Below, piece by piece: positions 6,843 to 15,281 of a DNA stretch of 23,004 bases; the first letter of the stretch is position 1; every line of letters begins with the position of its first letter. The translations under genes were made by a program, and so were the position numbers. The DNA is from Lachnospiraceae bacterium (GTDB lineage: Bacteria > Bacillota > Clostridia > Lachnospirales > Lachnospiraceae): assembly GCA_900766925.1 (NCBI GenBank), contig CAAFXG010000627.1:1-23004 (forward strand). The letters are read 5' to 3'. The notes beneath the pieces were generated by a model. That model searched no databases, had not been told where the DNA came from, and saw nothing but the letters and a program-made list of their open reading frames with translations.

Positions 6843-9164
6843 TTAACCTGCCGTAATTGATGCTGCAAGCATTGTTACCGCTAAAATAATAGCCGGAAAT
6901 ATTACAAATATCTTCAACACATCAATCTTATAGCTCACGCTGTTAAGTCCCATCATCCCAAAAATTGGCGTTATACAAAGCTTTGTCATTGGTACGGATA
7001 ATATAACTGCTATTAACACTGATATAACACTCACAATGGCAAATCTCTTTACATGCCAGGTAACAATGCTCTTATCAGTAAATCCAATTGCCTTAAGAAT
7101 TGCAATCTCCCCCTTCTCGTCAGAAATAAAGGAACGTTCCATCAAAATAGTAACCAGAACAACCACAACAAGTGTAATAATTAGCAGCAAAAGCTCAACC
7201 GCACTCATTATATCAACAACACCTATATAATCCTCTGTGTATTCCTCCGTATTAAACACTGAATCAGTATCAAATATATCCTTCATTTGGGTCACACGCT
7301 CATCAATTACCTTTTTACTTGGGTTATCTGTAAAATCAAACTGGAATGACATCATCGAAGAGCTGTCTCTTAAGTCTGTCGGTACATCCTCATGAAGCCT
7401 GATTACCTCTCCCATAAGATTCAGAGTCTGAAAATATGCCACAACCACATATTCATCCTCTTTATCCCCCACTGTAATTCTTATGGTATCTCCAATTTTT
7501 GCACCGATTTTTTCAGATACAAGTCTTGTAATTGCTATCTCATGCTCATTTCTCGGTGCATCACCCTGTTCATATACATAATCTGTACTTTTTGTACGTA
7601 CTCCCTGCTGGCAGGAAATTCTATATTCCTCATCATTAAAGCTTACCTTATATCTATACTGAACCTCTATACTACCCATAGCCGGTATGTTATGTTCCAT
7701 TAAGAGTTCTTCCATCTCGTCCAAGGTATTCTCCAATGCAATATGTCCTTCACCGTTCATATCCTTCATTGCCTTATTGACATCAGTATAATATACGTCA
7801 CACACCTTACCGAAGGTATAAGCTAACTTATCGCTTTTCATCGTCTCAGTGGTGTTTACAATCATAAGAACTAACAATGAGCAGATAGAAAATGCTAATA
7901 TTATTGTGAGGTACCTCTTCGGACTACTTTTTAAATCGTTTAATGCCATGTAGCTTGTAGTCTTCAAACGACTCCTGCCAATACGATAGGTTGATTTTTT
8001 CTTATATCGCTCTCCCGTCTGACCACACCTTATTGCATCAACAGGAGAATACCTCTTAATTTTGCCTGTACAATGATATGCATACGCTACAATAACCATT
8101 ACAACCACAACAGAGCTTATAACATTTAGAAGTACACCATTATCATTACCAAGCACCATATTCTCACTTACTGACCTCATAAGCATGTTTCCAAAAGGAA
8201 TACTTACAAAGAAACCAAGCAATGCTCCTGTCACTGAAATAGCCAGATACTTAACCAAGTAGATGCTTCTTATCCTCTTATCCTTAATTCCGATTGCCTT
8301 CATGACACCAATCTCACGAAACTCCTCTTCAAGAGTAAACGTAATGGTGAACTTCAAAACAACAAAAGCAACTATAATAAGGCAGATACTGAGTACAATT
8401 AAAACGCCTGCTACCACCATATCCATAACATAACACATACGTATTAATGATAAATCTCCACTAAATCCAATTCCATCTACATCACTAAGTCTCTTACCAA
8501 AGGCATTTACATCATCTGTATCCACGTAACAAATCTGGCCGCTATGATACCTTGCCAAAAACTCATCTTCTGCAAATTTCCCGTAATCTTCTTTACTTAA
8601 CAGGAATCTTGAATTTCCCATGAAGTCTGAACCAAGCAGTGCATCCTTAAGCTTTCCGTCAATGATAAGTGTAATATCCTCATCACCAAGCAAAATACGA
8701 ATTGTATCTCCCGGTTTTAAATTATTGTTCTTAAGGAATTTACCTGTTGCATATACATGACCCGGCTCAACCTTATTTACAAGTTTATTGTCTTCATTAA
8801 AGAAATTAAGACTGGCATCCTCTAAGCACTGCAGCAATGCAGTATTCTTACACACAACCTTTTCCCCATCTGCCAAGAAGTTATCCTGTGATGCATAGAT
8901 TACATTTTCCACACGGTAATCTTTTATCTCATCAGCAGTTGACAATAGATTGTCCAGACTTCCTACTACATTCTCACCCATTGTAAGAACTACGAAATCT
9001 CCAAGTCCTGCTTTTTCAAAGTAATAACCCGTACCATTTGCAACAGTCACGATATTATTAACGCTGCTTGCAACAAACATTGCTGATAATATAACGAACA
9101 ACAAAATAATAATATTCATTGTTTTTTTTCGTTTTAAGTCCTTTTTTAGAATGTTTCTTATCAT
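6843..9164 (-). CDS. FtsX/MacB-type ABC transporter permease, large two-domain form
   Basis: The protein, 773 residues from the ATG at 9164, is a permease of the large FtsX-like class used for export or antimicrobial-peptide handling. It has one N-terminal membrane segment (MNIIILLFVILSAMFVA), an extracellular domain, and three membrane helices with the FtsX cytoplasmic motif EEEFREIGVMKAIGIKDKRI. A second copy follows with SDEKGEIAILKAIGFTDKSI. The start is fixed by GGAGG six nt upstream; an open frame extending to 9350 enters an inverted repeat and is not coding. The protein stops at LAASITAG, right after the last helix, without the basic tail usual in this family. No ATPase gene of the matching MacB/LolD type is adjacent. 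It may be a partly decayed transporter or may borrow an ATPase from elsewhere. Confidence 0.9.
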   Translation of the reverse strand: MIRNILKKDLKRKKTMNIIILLFVILSAMFVASSVNNIVTVANGTGYYFEKAGLGDFVVLTMGENVVGSLDNLLSTADEIKDYRVENVIYASQDNFLADGEKVVCKNTALLQCLEDASLNFFNEDNKLVNKVEPGHVYATGKFLKNNNLKPGDTIRILLGDEDITLIIDGKLKDALLGSDFMGNSRFLLSKEDYGKFAEDEFLARYHSGQICYVDTDDVNAFGKRLSDVDGIGFSGDLSLIRMCYVMDMVVAGVLIVLSICLIIVAFVVLKFTITFTLEEEFREIGVMKAIGIKDKRIRSIYLVKYLAISVTGALLGFFVSIPFGNMLMRSVSENMVLGNDNGVLLNVISSVVVVMVIVAYAYHCTGKIKRYSPVDAIRCGQTGERYKKKSTYRIGRSRLKTTSYMALNDLKSSPKRYLTIILAFSICSLLVLMIVNTTETMKSDKLAYTFGKVCDVYYTDVNKAMKDMNGEGHIALENTLDEMEELLMEHNIPAMGSIEVQYRYKVSFNDEEYRISCQQGVRTKSTDYVYEQGDAPRNEHEIAITRLVSEKIGAKIGDTIRITVGDKEDEYVVVAYFQTLNLMGEVIRLHEDVPTDLRDSSSMMSFQFDFTDNPSKKVIDERVTQMKDIFDTDSVFNTEEYTEDYIGVVDIMSAVELLLLIITLVVVVLVTILMERSFISDEKGEIAILKAIGFTDKSIVTWHVKRFAIVSVISVLIAVILSVPMTKLCITPIFGMMGLNSVSYKIDVLKIFVIFPAIILAVTMLAASITAG

Positions 9165-9195
9165 GATTCTCCTCCGATTCATATTGTAATAATAC

Positions 9196-9211
9196 AATAC
9201 AAGGGAAATTA
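9196..9211. promoter_or_regulatory. Palindrome in the leader of the FtsX-type permease gene
   Basis: ATTGTA and TACAAT form a 6-bp dyad around 4 nt about 30-45 bp before the permease ATG (approximate coordinates). The region is very AT-rich and several promoter matches are possible, so I assign no -10 or -35. Confidence 0.25.
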
Positions 9212-9279
9212 TTAAATAATCCTTAAATTGTAAACTATAATATTTCAGGGATGTCACACTTGCAGAGTGATGGTTAGTG

Positions 9280-9463
9280 TTGAAAAAAGCTGATTTGCCA
9301 TATAAGCAGTAACATGGGTTAATATGAAGACCGTTTGTGCACGTCGGCACTTAACGAGCATATTTATATGCGAGTTTAGTGTCCGCTACGCTGCACAATC
9401 AGAGCGAGAGCGCTCTTCATATTAACCCATGTTACTGCTTATATGGCAAATCAGCTTTTTCAA
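9280..9463. repeat. 184-bp hairpin element with perfect 47-bp inverted arms
   Basis: Positions 9284-9330 and 9414-9460 are exact reverse complements over 47 bp. Outside them, TTGA and TCAA continue the match with a one-base A/T-run difference. The 83-bp centre contains its own nested dyads: GTGCA/TGCAC, CACTTAAC/GTTTAGTG, GCATAT-TT-ATATGC (9358-9371) and AGAGCG/CGCTCT. The whole could fold as one long hairpin with a side branch, and no ORF lies inside. It begins about 43 bp past the stop of the ABC exporter operon and ends in a T run on both strands, so it can act as a bidirectional terminator. It might also be a MITE-like or REP-like mobile repeat. I see no clear target-site duplication. Confidence 0.9.
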
Positions 9464-9505
9464 TAATTTACTTTATTAGCGATATATCCCCTTTAATCAA
9501 AAATA

Positions 9506-11347
9506 TCAACTAATATAGTTCTTAGCCTGACGCTCAAACATTTCCTTATATTCACCGTTTAGAGCCATAAGCTCTTCATGGGTTCCCTGCTCCTTTATCC
9601 TGCCACCTGAAAAGAGATATATTTTATCTGCCATTCTGGTGGTAGATAATCTGTGCGAAATGAAAATAACGGTAGAATCATTTGCCTTTTTAATAAGATT
9701 TTCATTCAGTCTGTATTCAGAAACAGGGTCTAATGCGCTGGACGGCTCATCCAGTATTGCAATTGCATTCCCCGATTCTTTTGCAAACATTCTCGCTATG
9801 GCGACCTTCTGAGCCTCTCCACCTGACAAATTCACGCCACCCTCATCAAATTCCTTTGTGAGAACGGTATCGATTCCATTTGTAAGAGTTGCAAGTCGTT
9901 CGCCAAAATCAGCCATATCAAGAGCTGCCTTTATCCGTTCTTTATCCTCGTCTGTAGCTTTTCCCATAAGAACATTTTCAGCCACAGTTGCTCCGTATAT
10001 CTGGTAATCCTGAAATACTGCTCCAAATATATTACGATACTCATCAGTGGAATAATCGCATATATTATTATCTCCATAGTAAATTGCACCTTCCGTAACA
10101 TCATATAGTCTCATAAGAAGCTTGACAAACGTTGTCTTGCCCGCTCCGTTTTCACCTACTATTGCAACCTTTTCACCGGGATTAATTTTAAGTGATATGT
10201 GGTCTAATGTATTGGTCTTTGTGCCCGGATATGCAAAGCTTATGTTATCGAGAACAATCGCAGCACGTTCCTTAGGAAGAGCCTTTGTACCTACATGACC
10301 TTCTATGTTTGTCTTATAATTTAACAGTTTGCGGAAACGGTCTGCATACTGTCCGATTATCTGGAAATCAACAAGTGCAAAGTTGGTTTCATTCAAGCGT
10401 CTTCTGACTATATTTGCAGCATTATTGGTTGATGCAACATCGCCAAGCGCCACAGCCTTTAATACAAGTGCCAGATATCCCAAAAACGCAGGTACACAGA
10501 AAAATGAAAATACTGTATATACCATAATCCAATTCACCAAAGATATCCAAGTAATACGTACTCCATAGTATCTTCCTGCTTCCTCGCACCTTGATAATGC
10601 ATCATCAAACTGCGCACGAAGCGGTTCCTTAACTGATGTAAGCTTAAGCTCCTTCGCAAATTCAGGCTGATAAAATACACGTTTTGAATAATCTGCCTTA
10701 CGCATATACTTCTTGTTGACTATGTCATATTCAAATTCCAGTCTCGTAATCTTAAATCTGGTCATAAGATTAACAATAAATCCACACACAGGGAATATTG
10801 CAATCAGGGGATGAATGGTAAAAATCACCGTTGCCGCAACAATAAGTGCCAATGTACTTCCAATCAGCGTACTGATACAATTAACAGCCTTTTCAACCAT
10901 TTCATCTGTCTTAGAGGCAACTGAAATGTACATATCGTAATATTCAGGGGAGTCATAGCAGACAAGGTCCATCTTACCGTTCTTTTCCATAAGCTGTCTT
11001 TGTATTCTGCCACCAAGGCGAACCAGCTTAGCCTTGGACCATTGGGTTAGTAACTGTCTTATCCATTCCCCCAATGCCACAATAAACATACTTACAAGCA
11101 AAATAACAAGAAGTTGCTTAAGCGTTCCAGAGCCCTGAAGCATATCAATAATAATCTTGAGTAGAACCGTATCATAAAACGACTCTAATACCTGTAAGGT
11201 GCAGAACAGACTTATCACGGTAACTATAAGCTTTTTGTCAAACCCGGCCGCATATTTTACCATGAACCAGTTGTTGGCTATCATTCTTCCAACAGGTATT
11301 TTTTCCTCTCTTACCTTCCTTACTGACTCCTTAAATTCATTACTCAC
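9506..11347 (-). CDS. ABC exporter half-transporter (membrane domain fused to ATPase), second gene of pair
   Basis: This 613-residue protein has an N-terminal six-helix exporter domain (about residues 40-310) and a C-terminal nucleotide-binding domain. The latter has Walker A GENGAGKTT (about 398-406), Q-loop VFQDYQ, signature LSGGEAQK (507-514), Walker B AIAILDEPSSALDP and switch His in ISHRLST (about 565). All catalytic residues look intact. It probably pairs with the product of the gene immediately upstream as a heterodimer exporting a peptide, lipid or drug; the substrate is unknown. The GTG start at 11347 has GGAGG eight nt upstream and overlaps the previous stop codon by 8 bp. An earlier in-frame GTG at 11356 touches the ribosome-binding site and is rejected. 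Transcription probably ends in the 184-bp hairpin. Confidence 0.93.
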   Translation of the reverse strand: MSNEFKESVRKVREEKIPVGRMIANNWFMVKYAAGFDKKLIVTVISLFCTLQVLESFYDTVLLKIIIDMLQGSGTLKQLLVILLVSMFIVALGEWIRQLLTQWSKAKLVRLGGRIQRQLMEKNGKMDLVCYDSPEYYDMYISVASKTDEMVEKAVNCISTLIGSTLALIVAATVIFTIHPLIAIFPVCGFIVNLMTRFKITRLEFEYDIVNKKYMRKADYSKRVFYQPEFAKELKLTSVKEPLRAQFDDALSRCEEAGRYYGVRITWISLVNWIMVYTVFSFFCVPAFLGYLALVLKAVALGDVASTNNAANIVRRRLNETNFALVDFQIIGQYADRFRKLLNYKTNIEGHVGTKALPKERAAIVLDNISFAYPGTKTNTLDHISLKINPGEKVAIVGENGAGKTTFVKLLMRLYDVTEGAIYYGDNNICDYSTDEYRNIFGAVFQDYQIYGATVAENVLMGKATDEDKERIKAALDMADFGERLATLTNGIDTVLTKEFDEGGVNLSGGEAQKVAIARMFAKESGNAIAILDEPSSALDPVSEYRLNENLIKKANDSTVIFISHRLSTTRMADKIYLFSGGRIKEQGTHEELMALNGEYKEMFERQAKNYIS

Positions 11348-13151
11348 AAGAAACACCTCCCATCGAAAGAAGCTCCTCCGGTATGCTCTCCTGGTAATTT
11401 TTGCCCTGAAGAATAAACATATTGTAATATTCTCCCTGTAGCTTCATCAGCTCCTCATGGCTACCCTCTTCAATTATGGTTCCATTTTTCATCATGAAAA
11501 TATGCTGTGCCATTCTTGCAGAAGACAGTCTGTGTGAAATGAAGATAACTCCCTTGCTTTCTGAGGCCCTCATCATATTATTATACATGTTATACTCAGC
11601 CAAAGGGTCTAATGCACTTGAAGGTTCATCAAGAATAACCATGTCAGGATTCTTCATAAATACCCTGGCTATTGCAATTTTCTGTGCCTGACCACCTGAA
11701 CAGACAAAGCCCTCCTCATCAAACTCACGACTAATCATTGTATCAAGACCCTTAACAAGACCTCTGTGGGATGTATCGAACTGTGCTTTGGCAAGGGCGT
11801 CCTCAGCCTTTTTATAATCCTCTTCACACTTGGGTGTGTACAACAAAACATTCTCAACGAGGGACATCGCAAAAATCTGATGGTCCTGAAACACAGTCCC
11901 AAAATGTGTTCTGTAATGTACCTTGTCAATGTCTTCAATATTAATACCATTTACAAGAATTCTACCCTCCGTAACAGGATAAAGTCCCATCAAAAGCTTG
12001 ACGAGCGTAGTTTTCCCTGCACCATTGTATCCGACAAGGGCAATTCTTTCACCCTTCTTCCATGTGAAATTCATATCCTTTATTGTAGGCTTCGATGCTC
12101 CCGGATATGTAAACGTAACATTTTCAAACACAATTTCATTTACATCCTCACATTGCAGCTTTGCTTCCGGCTGCTTTCGTGGCATTGTAAGAAAATCCCG
12201 TAAATTCTGAAACAGAGCAGTCTGCTTTATAACATAGATTCCATTTGCCATTGCTTCCTTAAACTGTCCGCTTGAAAAAGCGAGTGCATTAATCATGGCT
12301 ACATAGCTTGCCACATTATCCCTATATCCTAACTTCACCATAAATGCAACATATACATATGCACCAACAGTTGCTATGATGCTATAGCTTCCAAACGCCC
12401 AAAACGAACTAAACGCAACCTTCATCCTATAAAACAGTGTTGTCCTATATGCACTTTCTACAGCCTCTTCCTGTCTTTCAAGCAGTAAATCCTGCATATT
12501 GTAAAGACGAAGCTCACCGGCATATTTCTTCTCGTAGAATACACGTTTTACATAATCAGCCTCACGTCTCGCCCTTGTTGTATCCTGCTGCAGGGTAAAT
12601 TCATATTCACTTGCTTTTTTACTGAAATAGAAGCTGGATGCAATTGGTGCAAGAACTATTATCATTAAAACAGGGTCTACACTTACAACTATAATTAACG
12701 TCATTAATGTCGCAACAATATTCCCAATAAATTTACCAAATGTAATTAACAACTGCATTGCCTGATCCACACACTGATCCAGTGCCTTTGTGTATGAATC
12801 GTAAAATTTAGGGTCCTCATACTCTGCAATTGTAATCTGATCAGAAATATCCATAACCTGATGAAAAATATATCTGTAAATTTTGGGCGTATTTATCTGC
12901 CTGTAGCACTCATACCATCCGCACATAAAATGAATTACAATGTGCAAACTACATGCTACAACCAGAAACCCGAACAGCTTGGAGTATGGAATACTTTTTT
13001 CGATACATTCAAAAATATATTTTGTCAGATAAACGAAGAAAAACACGTAAAATACCTGTTCTAAAGAATTTTTGATTAATGTAAACCAGACTAATCCCCT
13101 ATCAGCATTGTTTACAATACTTATTACGTACCTAAGATTACCTTTTTTCAT
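11340..13151 (-). CDS. ABC exporter half-transporter, first gene of pair
   Basis: This 603-residue fusion has an exporter membrane domain (about residues 20-310) and an ATPase domain. The ATPase has Walker A GYNGAGKTT (374-382), Q-loop VFQDHQ, signature CSGGQAQK (484-491), Walker B MVILDEPSSALDP (504-516) and switch His540 in ISHRLSS. The signature starts with Cys instead of Leu, a small departure from the partner's LSGGE. The ATG at 13151 has GAGGG eight nt upstream. It overlaps the next gene, so the two are translated together and very likely form a heterodimeric exporter. The 84-bp gap upstream holds two TGTATAC repeats that may serve regulation. Confidence 0.93.
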   Translation of the reverse strand: MKKGNLRYVISIVNNADRGLVWFTLIKNSLEQVFYVFFFVYLTKYIFECIEKSIPYSKLFGFLVVACSLHIVIHFMCGWYECYRQINTPKIYRYIFHQVMDISDQITIAEYEDPKFYDSYTKALDQCVDQAMQLLITFGKFIGNIVATLMTLIIVVSVDPVLMIIVLAPIASSFYFSKKASEYEFTLQQDTTRARREADYVKRVFYEKKYAGELRLYNMQDLLLERQEEAVESAYRTTLFYRMKVAFSSFWAFGSYSIIATVGAYVYVAFMVKLGYRDNVASYVAMINALAFSSGQFKEAMANGIYVIKQTALFQNLRDFLTMPRKQPEAKLQCEDVNEIVFENVTFTYPGASKPTIKDMNFTWKKGERIALVGYNGAGKTTLVKLLMGLYPVTEGRILVNGINIEDIDKVHYRTHFGTVFQDHQIFAMSLVENVLLYTPKCEEDYKKAEDALAKAQFDTSHRGLVKGLDTMISREFDEEGFVCSGGQAQKIAIARVFMKNPDMVILDEPSSALDPLAEYNMYNNMMRASESKGVIFISHRLSSARMAQHIFMMKNGTIIEEGSHEELMKLQGEYYNMFILQGKNYQESIPEELLSMGGVSCE

Positions 13152-13184
13152 AAATTAAACCCTCAAATAAAAAACAAATCCACG

Positions 13185-13212
13185 TGTATACATCACGCAA
13201 ATATCTGTATAC
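13185..13212. promoter_or_regulatory. Paired TGTATAC repeats upstream of the ABC exporter pair
   Basis: TGTATAC occurs at 13185-13191 and 13206-13212, exactly 21 bp (two helical turns) apart, in the gap between the ABC-2 permease and the exporter pair. Each contains the palindrome GTATAC. The spacing is what a dimeric or tandem-binding regulator would need. No convincing -35/-10 pair was found here. Confidence 0.35.
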
Positions 13213-13235
13213 TATAAAAATCTCCCCCGAAAAAA

Positions 13236-14024
13236 CTACGATGCCAAATCCTTGGTAACATATTTATATCTTCCCACCAGAAGACAAGCCACAGATACCA
13301 TACATCCAATTGCGACTAACTCTAAATTAATTGCCACTTCAGTAAAAATATCCGCTGCAGAGCAGTAATAAAACGGAGTTATATATTTAGCATCCTCAAT
13401 AGCTGGAATTATCCTACACATTATATCCAATGCATACATACCAATTGCAACCCCAAGTCCCACACCAAGCAAACTTCTCTTTGAAAAAGCAGATATCATA
13501 TAACAAATTGTAGCAATTTCAAGCTGCATTATAAAAGAAGCAAGATGATACATAAAGAATACATCAGCCTCCATATCATCTCCCATCAAAGCGACAGACA
13601 AATAATTCAGAGCAATCTGAATAACATTGAAAATAAGAAGCATTAAGATAATTCCACCATACTTTTCAAAAAATATCCGTGTTCTTGAAACTGGAAGTGT
13701 GTTGAGAAACTCAGCCGTATGTCCATTTTCCTCCTTTGAGAGCATACCAATTCCAAGCAATGCGGCAAACATTGCAGCGCCAAGATTAAAAATCATGGCA
13801 ATCTCAGTTCCGTAATAACCCTGCATTGTTGCGAGGCTCAGCTTATCCATTCCAAATGCAGCAGACATTGCTCCCATATTGGCGTAGCTTTCTGCCATCT
13901 GAGCCACTGATTCCTCCAGACTGTCATAAAGAAGAATACAGCCAACGCAAAACACTGCAATGCTGATAGTCCATATCAAAAAGCTTTTACGATTAATCTT
14001 CAATTCATGTCTTAATAATCTCAT
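13236..14024 (-). CDS. ABC-2 type transporter permease subunit
   Basis: This 262-residue integral membrane protein has about six hydrophobic segments (for example SFLIWTISIAVFCVGCILLY at 14-33). The cytoplasmic stretch LSKEENGHTAEFLNTLPVSR is typical of ABC-2 permeases just after the second helix. It partners the ATPase encoded 19 bp upstream to form an exporter of the bacitracin/lantibiotic-resistance or drug-efflux type. The substrate cannot be read from sequence. The ATG at 14024 has a GGAGG site six nt upstream. It is followed after 84 bp by the heterodimeric exporter genes, which may be co-transcribed, as no strong terminator separates them. Confidence 0.9.
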   Translation of the reverse strand: MRLLRHELKINRKSFLIWTISIAVFCVGCILLYDSLEESVAQMAESYANMGAMSAAFGMDKLSLATMQGYYGTEIAMIFNLGAAMFAALLGIGMLSKEENGHTAEFLNTLPVSRTRIFFEKYGGIILMLLIFNVIQIALNYLSVALMGDDMEADVFFMYHLASFIMQLEIATICYMISAFSKRSLLGVGLGVAIGMYALDIMCRIIPAIEDAKYITPFYYCSAADIFTEVAINLELVAIGCMVSVACLLVGRYKYVTKDLAS

Positions 14025-14043
14025 AAAAACCTCCCCACAAGCT

Positions 14044-14877
14044 TTACTTATCCTTATAGTAGCTCATAAATATATCCTCAATATCAGGTTCCTCAATGGT
14101 GATATCTGAAATATCATGATTTCCAAGCTCCCTGAAAAGCTGATTAAGGTCACCATTATATGAAAATGTCTCCGGCACACCATCCTTAACCACCTTTACA
14201 ATCTTTCCGTGTGTATTAATCAGATTAGCAACAGTATCCACACAAATCAGGCTTCCCTCCCGTATGATAGCCACATTCTTACAATACTTTTTTATCTCTG
14301 ATAATACATGTGAGGATAAAAAACAGGTTGTTCCCATCGCATTGTATTCCGTAACAAGCTTAAAGAACTCCGCCTGCATAAAAGGATCAAGTCCACTGGT
14401 AGGCTCATCAAATATAAAAAGTTTAGGCTTGTGCTGCATTGCACATACAATACCAATCTTCTTACGATTACCTAAAGATAGCTCCTCAATTTTCTTCTCC
14501 CCATCAACCTTAAGACGTTCACAAAGCATCTTAGCCTCCTCGGAACAATCCATATGTCTCATATCCGCTGAATATTTAATAACATCCTTTGCTTTCATGG
14601 AAGGATAGTACATAACTTCACTTGGAAGATAACCTATTTCCGCCAACATCCTTTTCTGGTCTTTTACAGAATCATAACCGAGTATTTTAACTGTTCCCTG
14701 ATTGAACTTGAGTAATCCTAAAATACTTCTTATGGTTGTTGACTTACCCGCTCCGTTAGGACCCAGAAAACCAAATATATCCCCCTCACAAACCTTTAGT
14801 GAAAGGTCTGTCACTCCCCTGGCTTTGCCATAGGTCTTAGTTAAATTCTGTATATCTATTGCGTATTTTGTGTCCAT
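14044..14877 (-). CDS. ABC-2 type transporter ATP-binding subunit
   Basis: This 277-residue cytoplasmic ATPase of the CcmA/BcrA class has Walker A GPNGAGKST (39-47), a signature with the unusual reading LSLGNRKK (133-140) in place of LSGGQ, Walker B KLFIFDEPTSGLDP (152-165) and switch His190 in LSSHVLSE. The LSLGN form is common in this ABC-2 subfamily, so activity is expected. The C-terminal 80 residues form the usual regulatory tail. The ATG at 14877 follows AAGGAGGT at 4 nt. It sits 19 bp before its permease, so the pair is one operon. Confidence 0.94.
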   Translation of the reverse strand: MDTKYAIDIQNLTKTYGKARGVTDLSLKVCEGDIFGFLGPNGAGKSTTIRSILGLLKFNQGTVKILGYDSVKDQKRMLAEIGYLPSEVMYYPSMKAKDVIKYSADMRHMDCSEEAKMLCERLKVDGEKKIEELSLGNRKKIGIVCAMQHKPKLFIFDEPTSGLDPFMQAEFFKLVTEYNAMGTTCFLSSHVLSEIKKYCKNVAIIREGSLICVDTVANLINTHGKIVKVVKDGVPETFSYNGDLNQLFRELGNHDISDITIEEPDIEDIFMSYYKDK

Positions 14878-14940
14878 ATGTACCTCCTTTTAATCTGTTT
14901 GATATAAGGTTTATTGTGCCACATAAGTCGTCCCATAGCA

Positions 14941-15141
14941 TCAAAAATATATTTGATTATAAACCACTAGGGAGATTATTTCAAACCAACTTTTATATCT
15001 CCTTTTTTCAAACCACAGACAACCACATATCAGACTCAAAACCAGCAAACAAAGCGTGATTACAATGGATTTTACGTAATCCTCCGGTTTTCCACCAGCT
15101 ATAATTGCCGGATTCATCAGACCAAACAACAGGAATACCAT
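14941..15141 (-). CDS. Possible small hydrophobic membrane peptide or gene remnant
   Basis: A 66-codon open frame encodes two or three hydrophobic segments (for example SIVITLCLLVLSLICGCLWF). The ATG at 15141 has no ribosome-binding site. The frame is closed 27 bp upstream, and no family is recognised. A small dyad ATCAAA/TTTGAT (14940-14957) overlaps its stop. It could be a real small membrane protein, but the remains of a larger transporter subunit belonging to the ABC-2 operon are equally possible. Confidence 0.25.
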   Translation of the reverse strand: MVFLLFGLMNPAIIAGGKPEDYVKSIVITLCLLVLSLICGCLWFEKRRYKSWFEIISLVVYNQIYF

Positions 15142-15281
15142 TTTACGAATCTCAGTTTGACCTTCCTATAAGAGTCTTTGCGATTCCCATACGCAGTTTC
15201 ATCCCGCGTGAAAATAGACACAGTGAACACCATTTACAATGATATCACCGAAATAATTATGAAGTTCACCCTCTCCTACTA
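15142..15281. other. Intergenic region, nothing recognised
   Basis: Together with 14878-15141 this makes a gap of about 400 bp between the ABC-2 ATPase and the GH27 gene. Apart from the doubtful 66-codon frame I see no gene, no strong hairpin with a T tract and no RNA element. Confidence 0.5.

Noticed and set aside
9165..9350. 62-codon N-terminal extension of the ABC permease
   Set aside because: It runs into the 184-bp inverted repeat. A strong ribosome-binding site marks the ATG at 9164, and the extension is not like the family.
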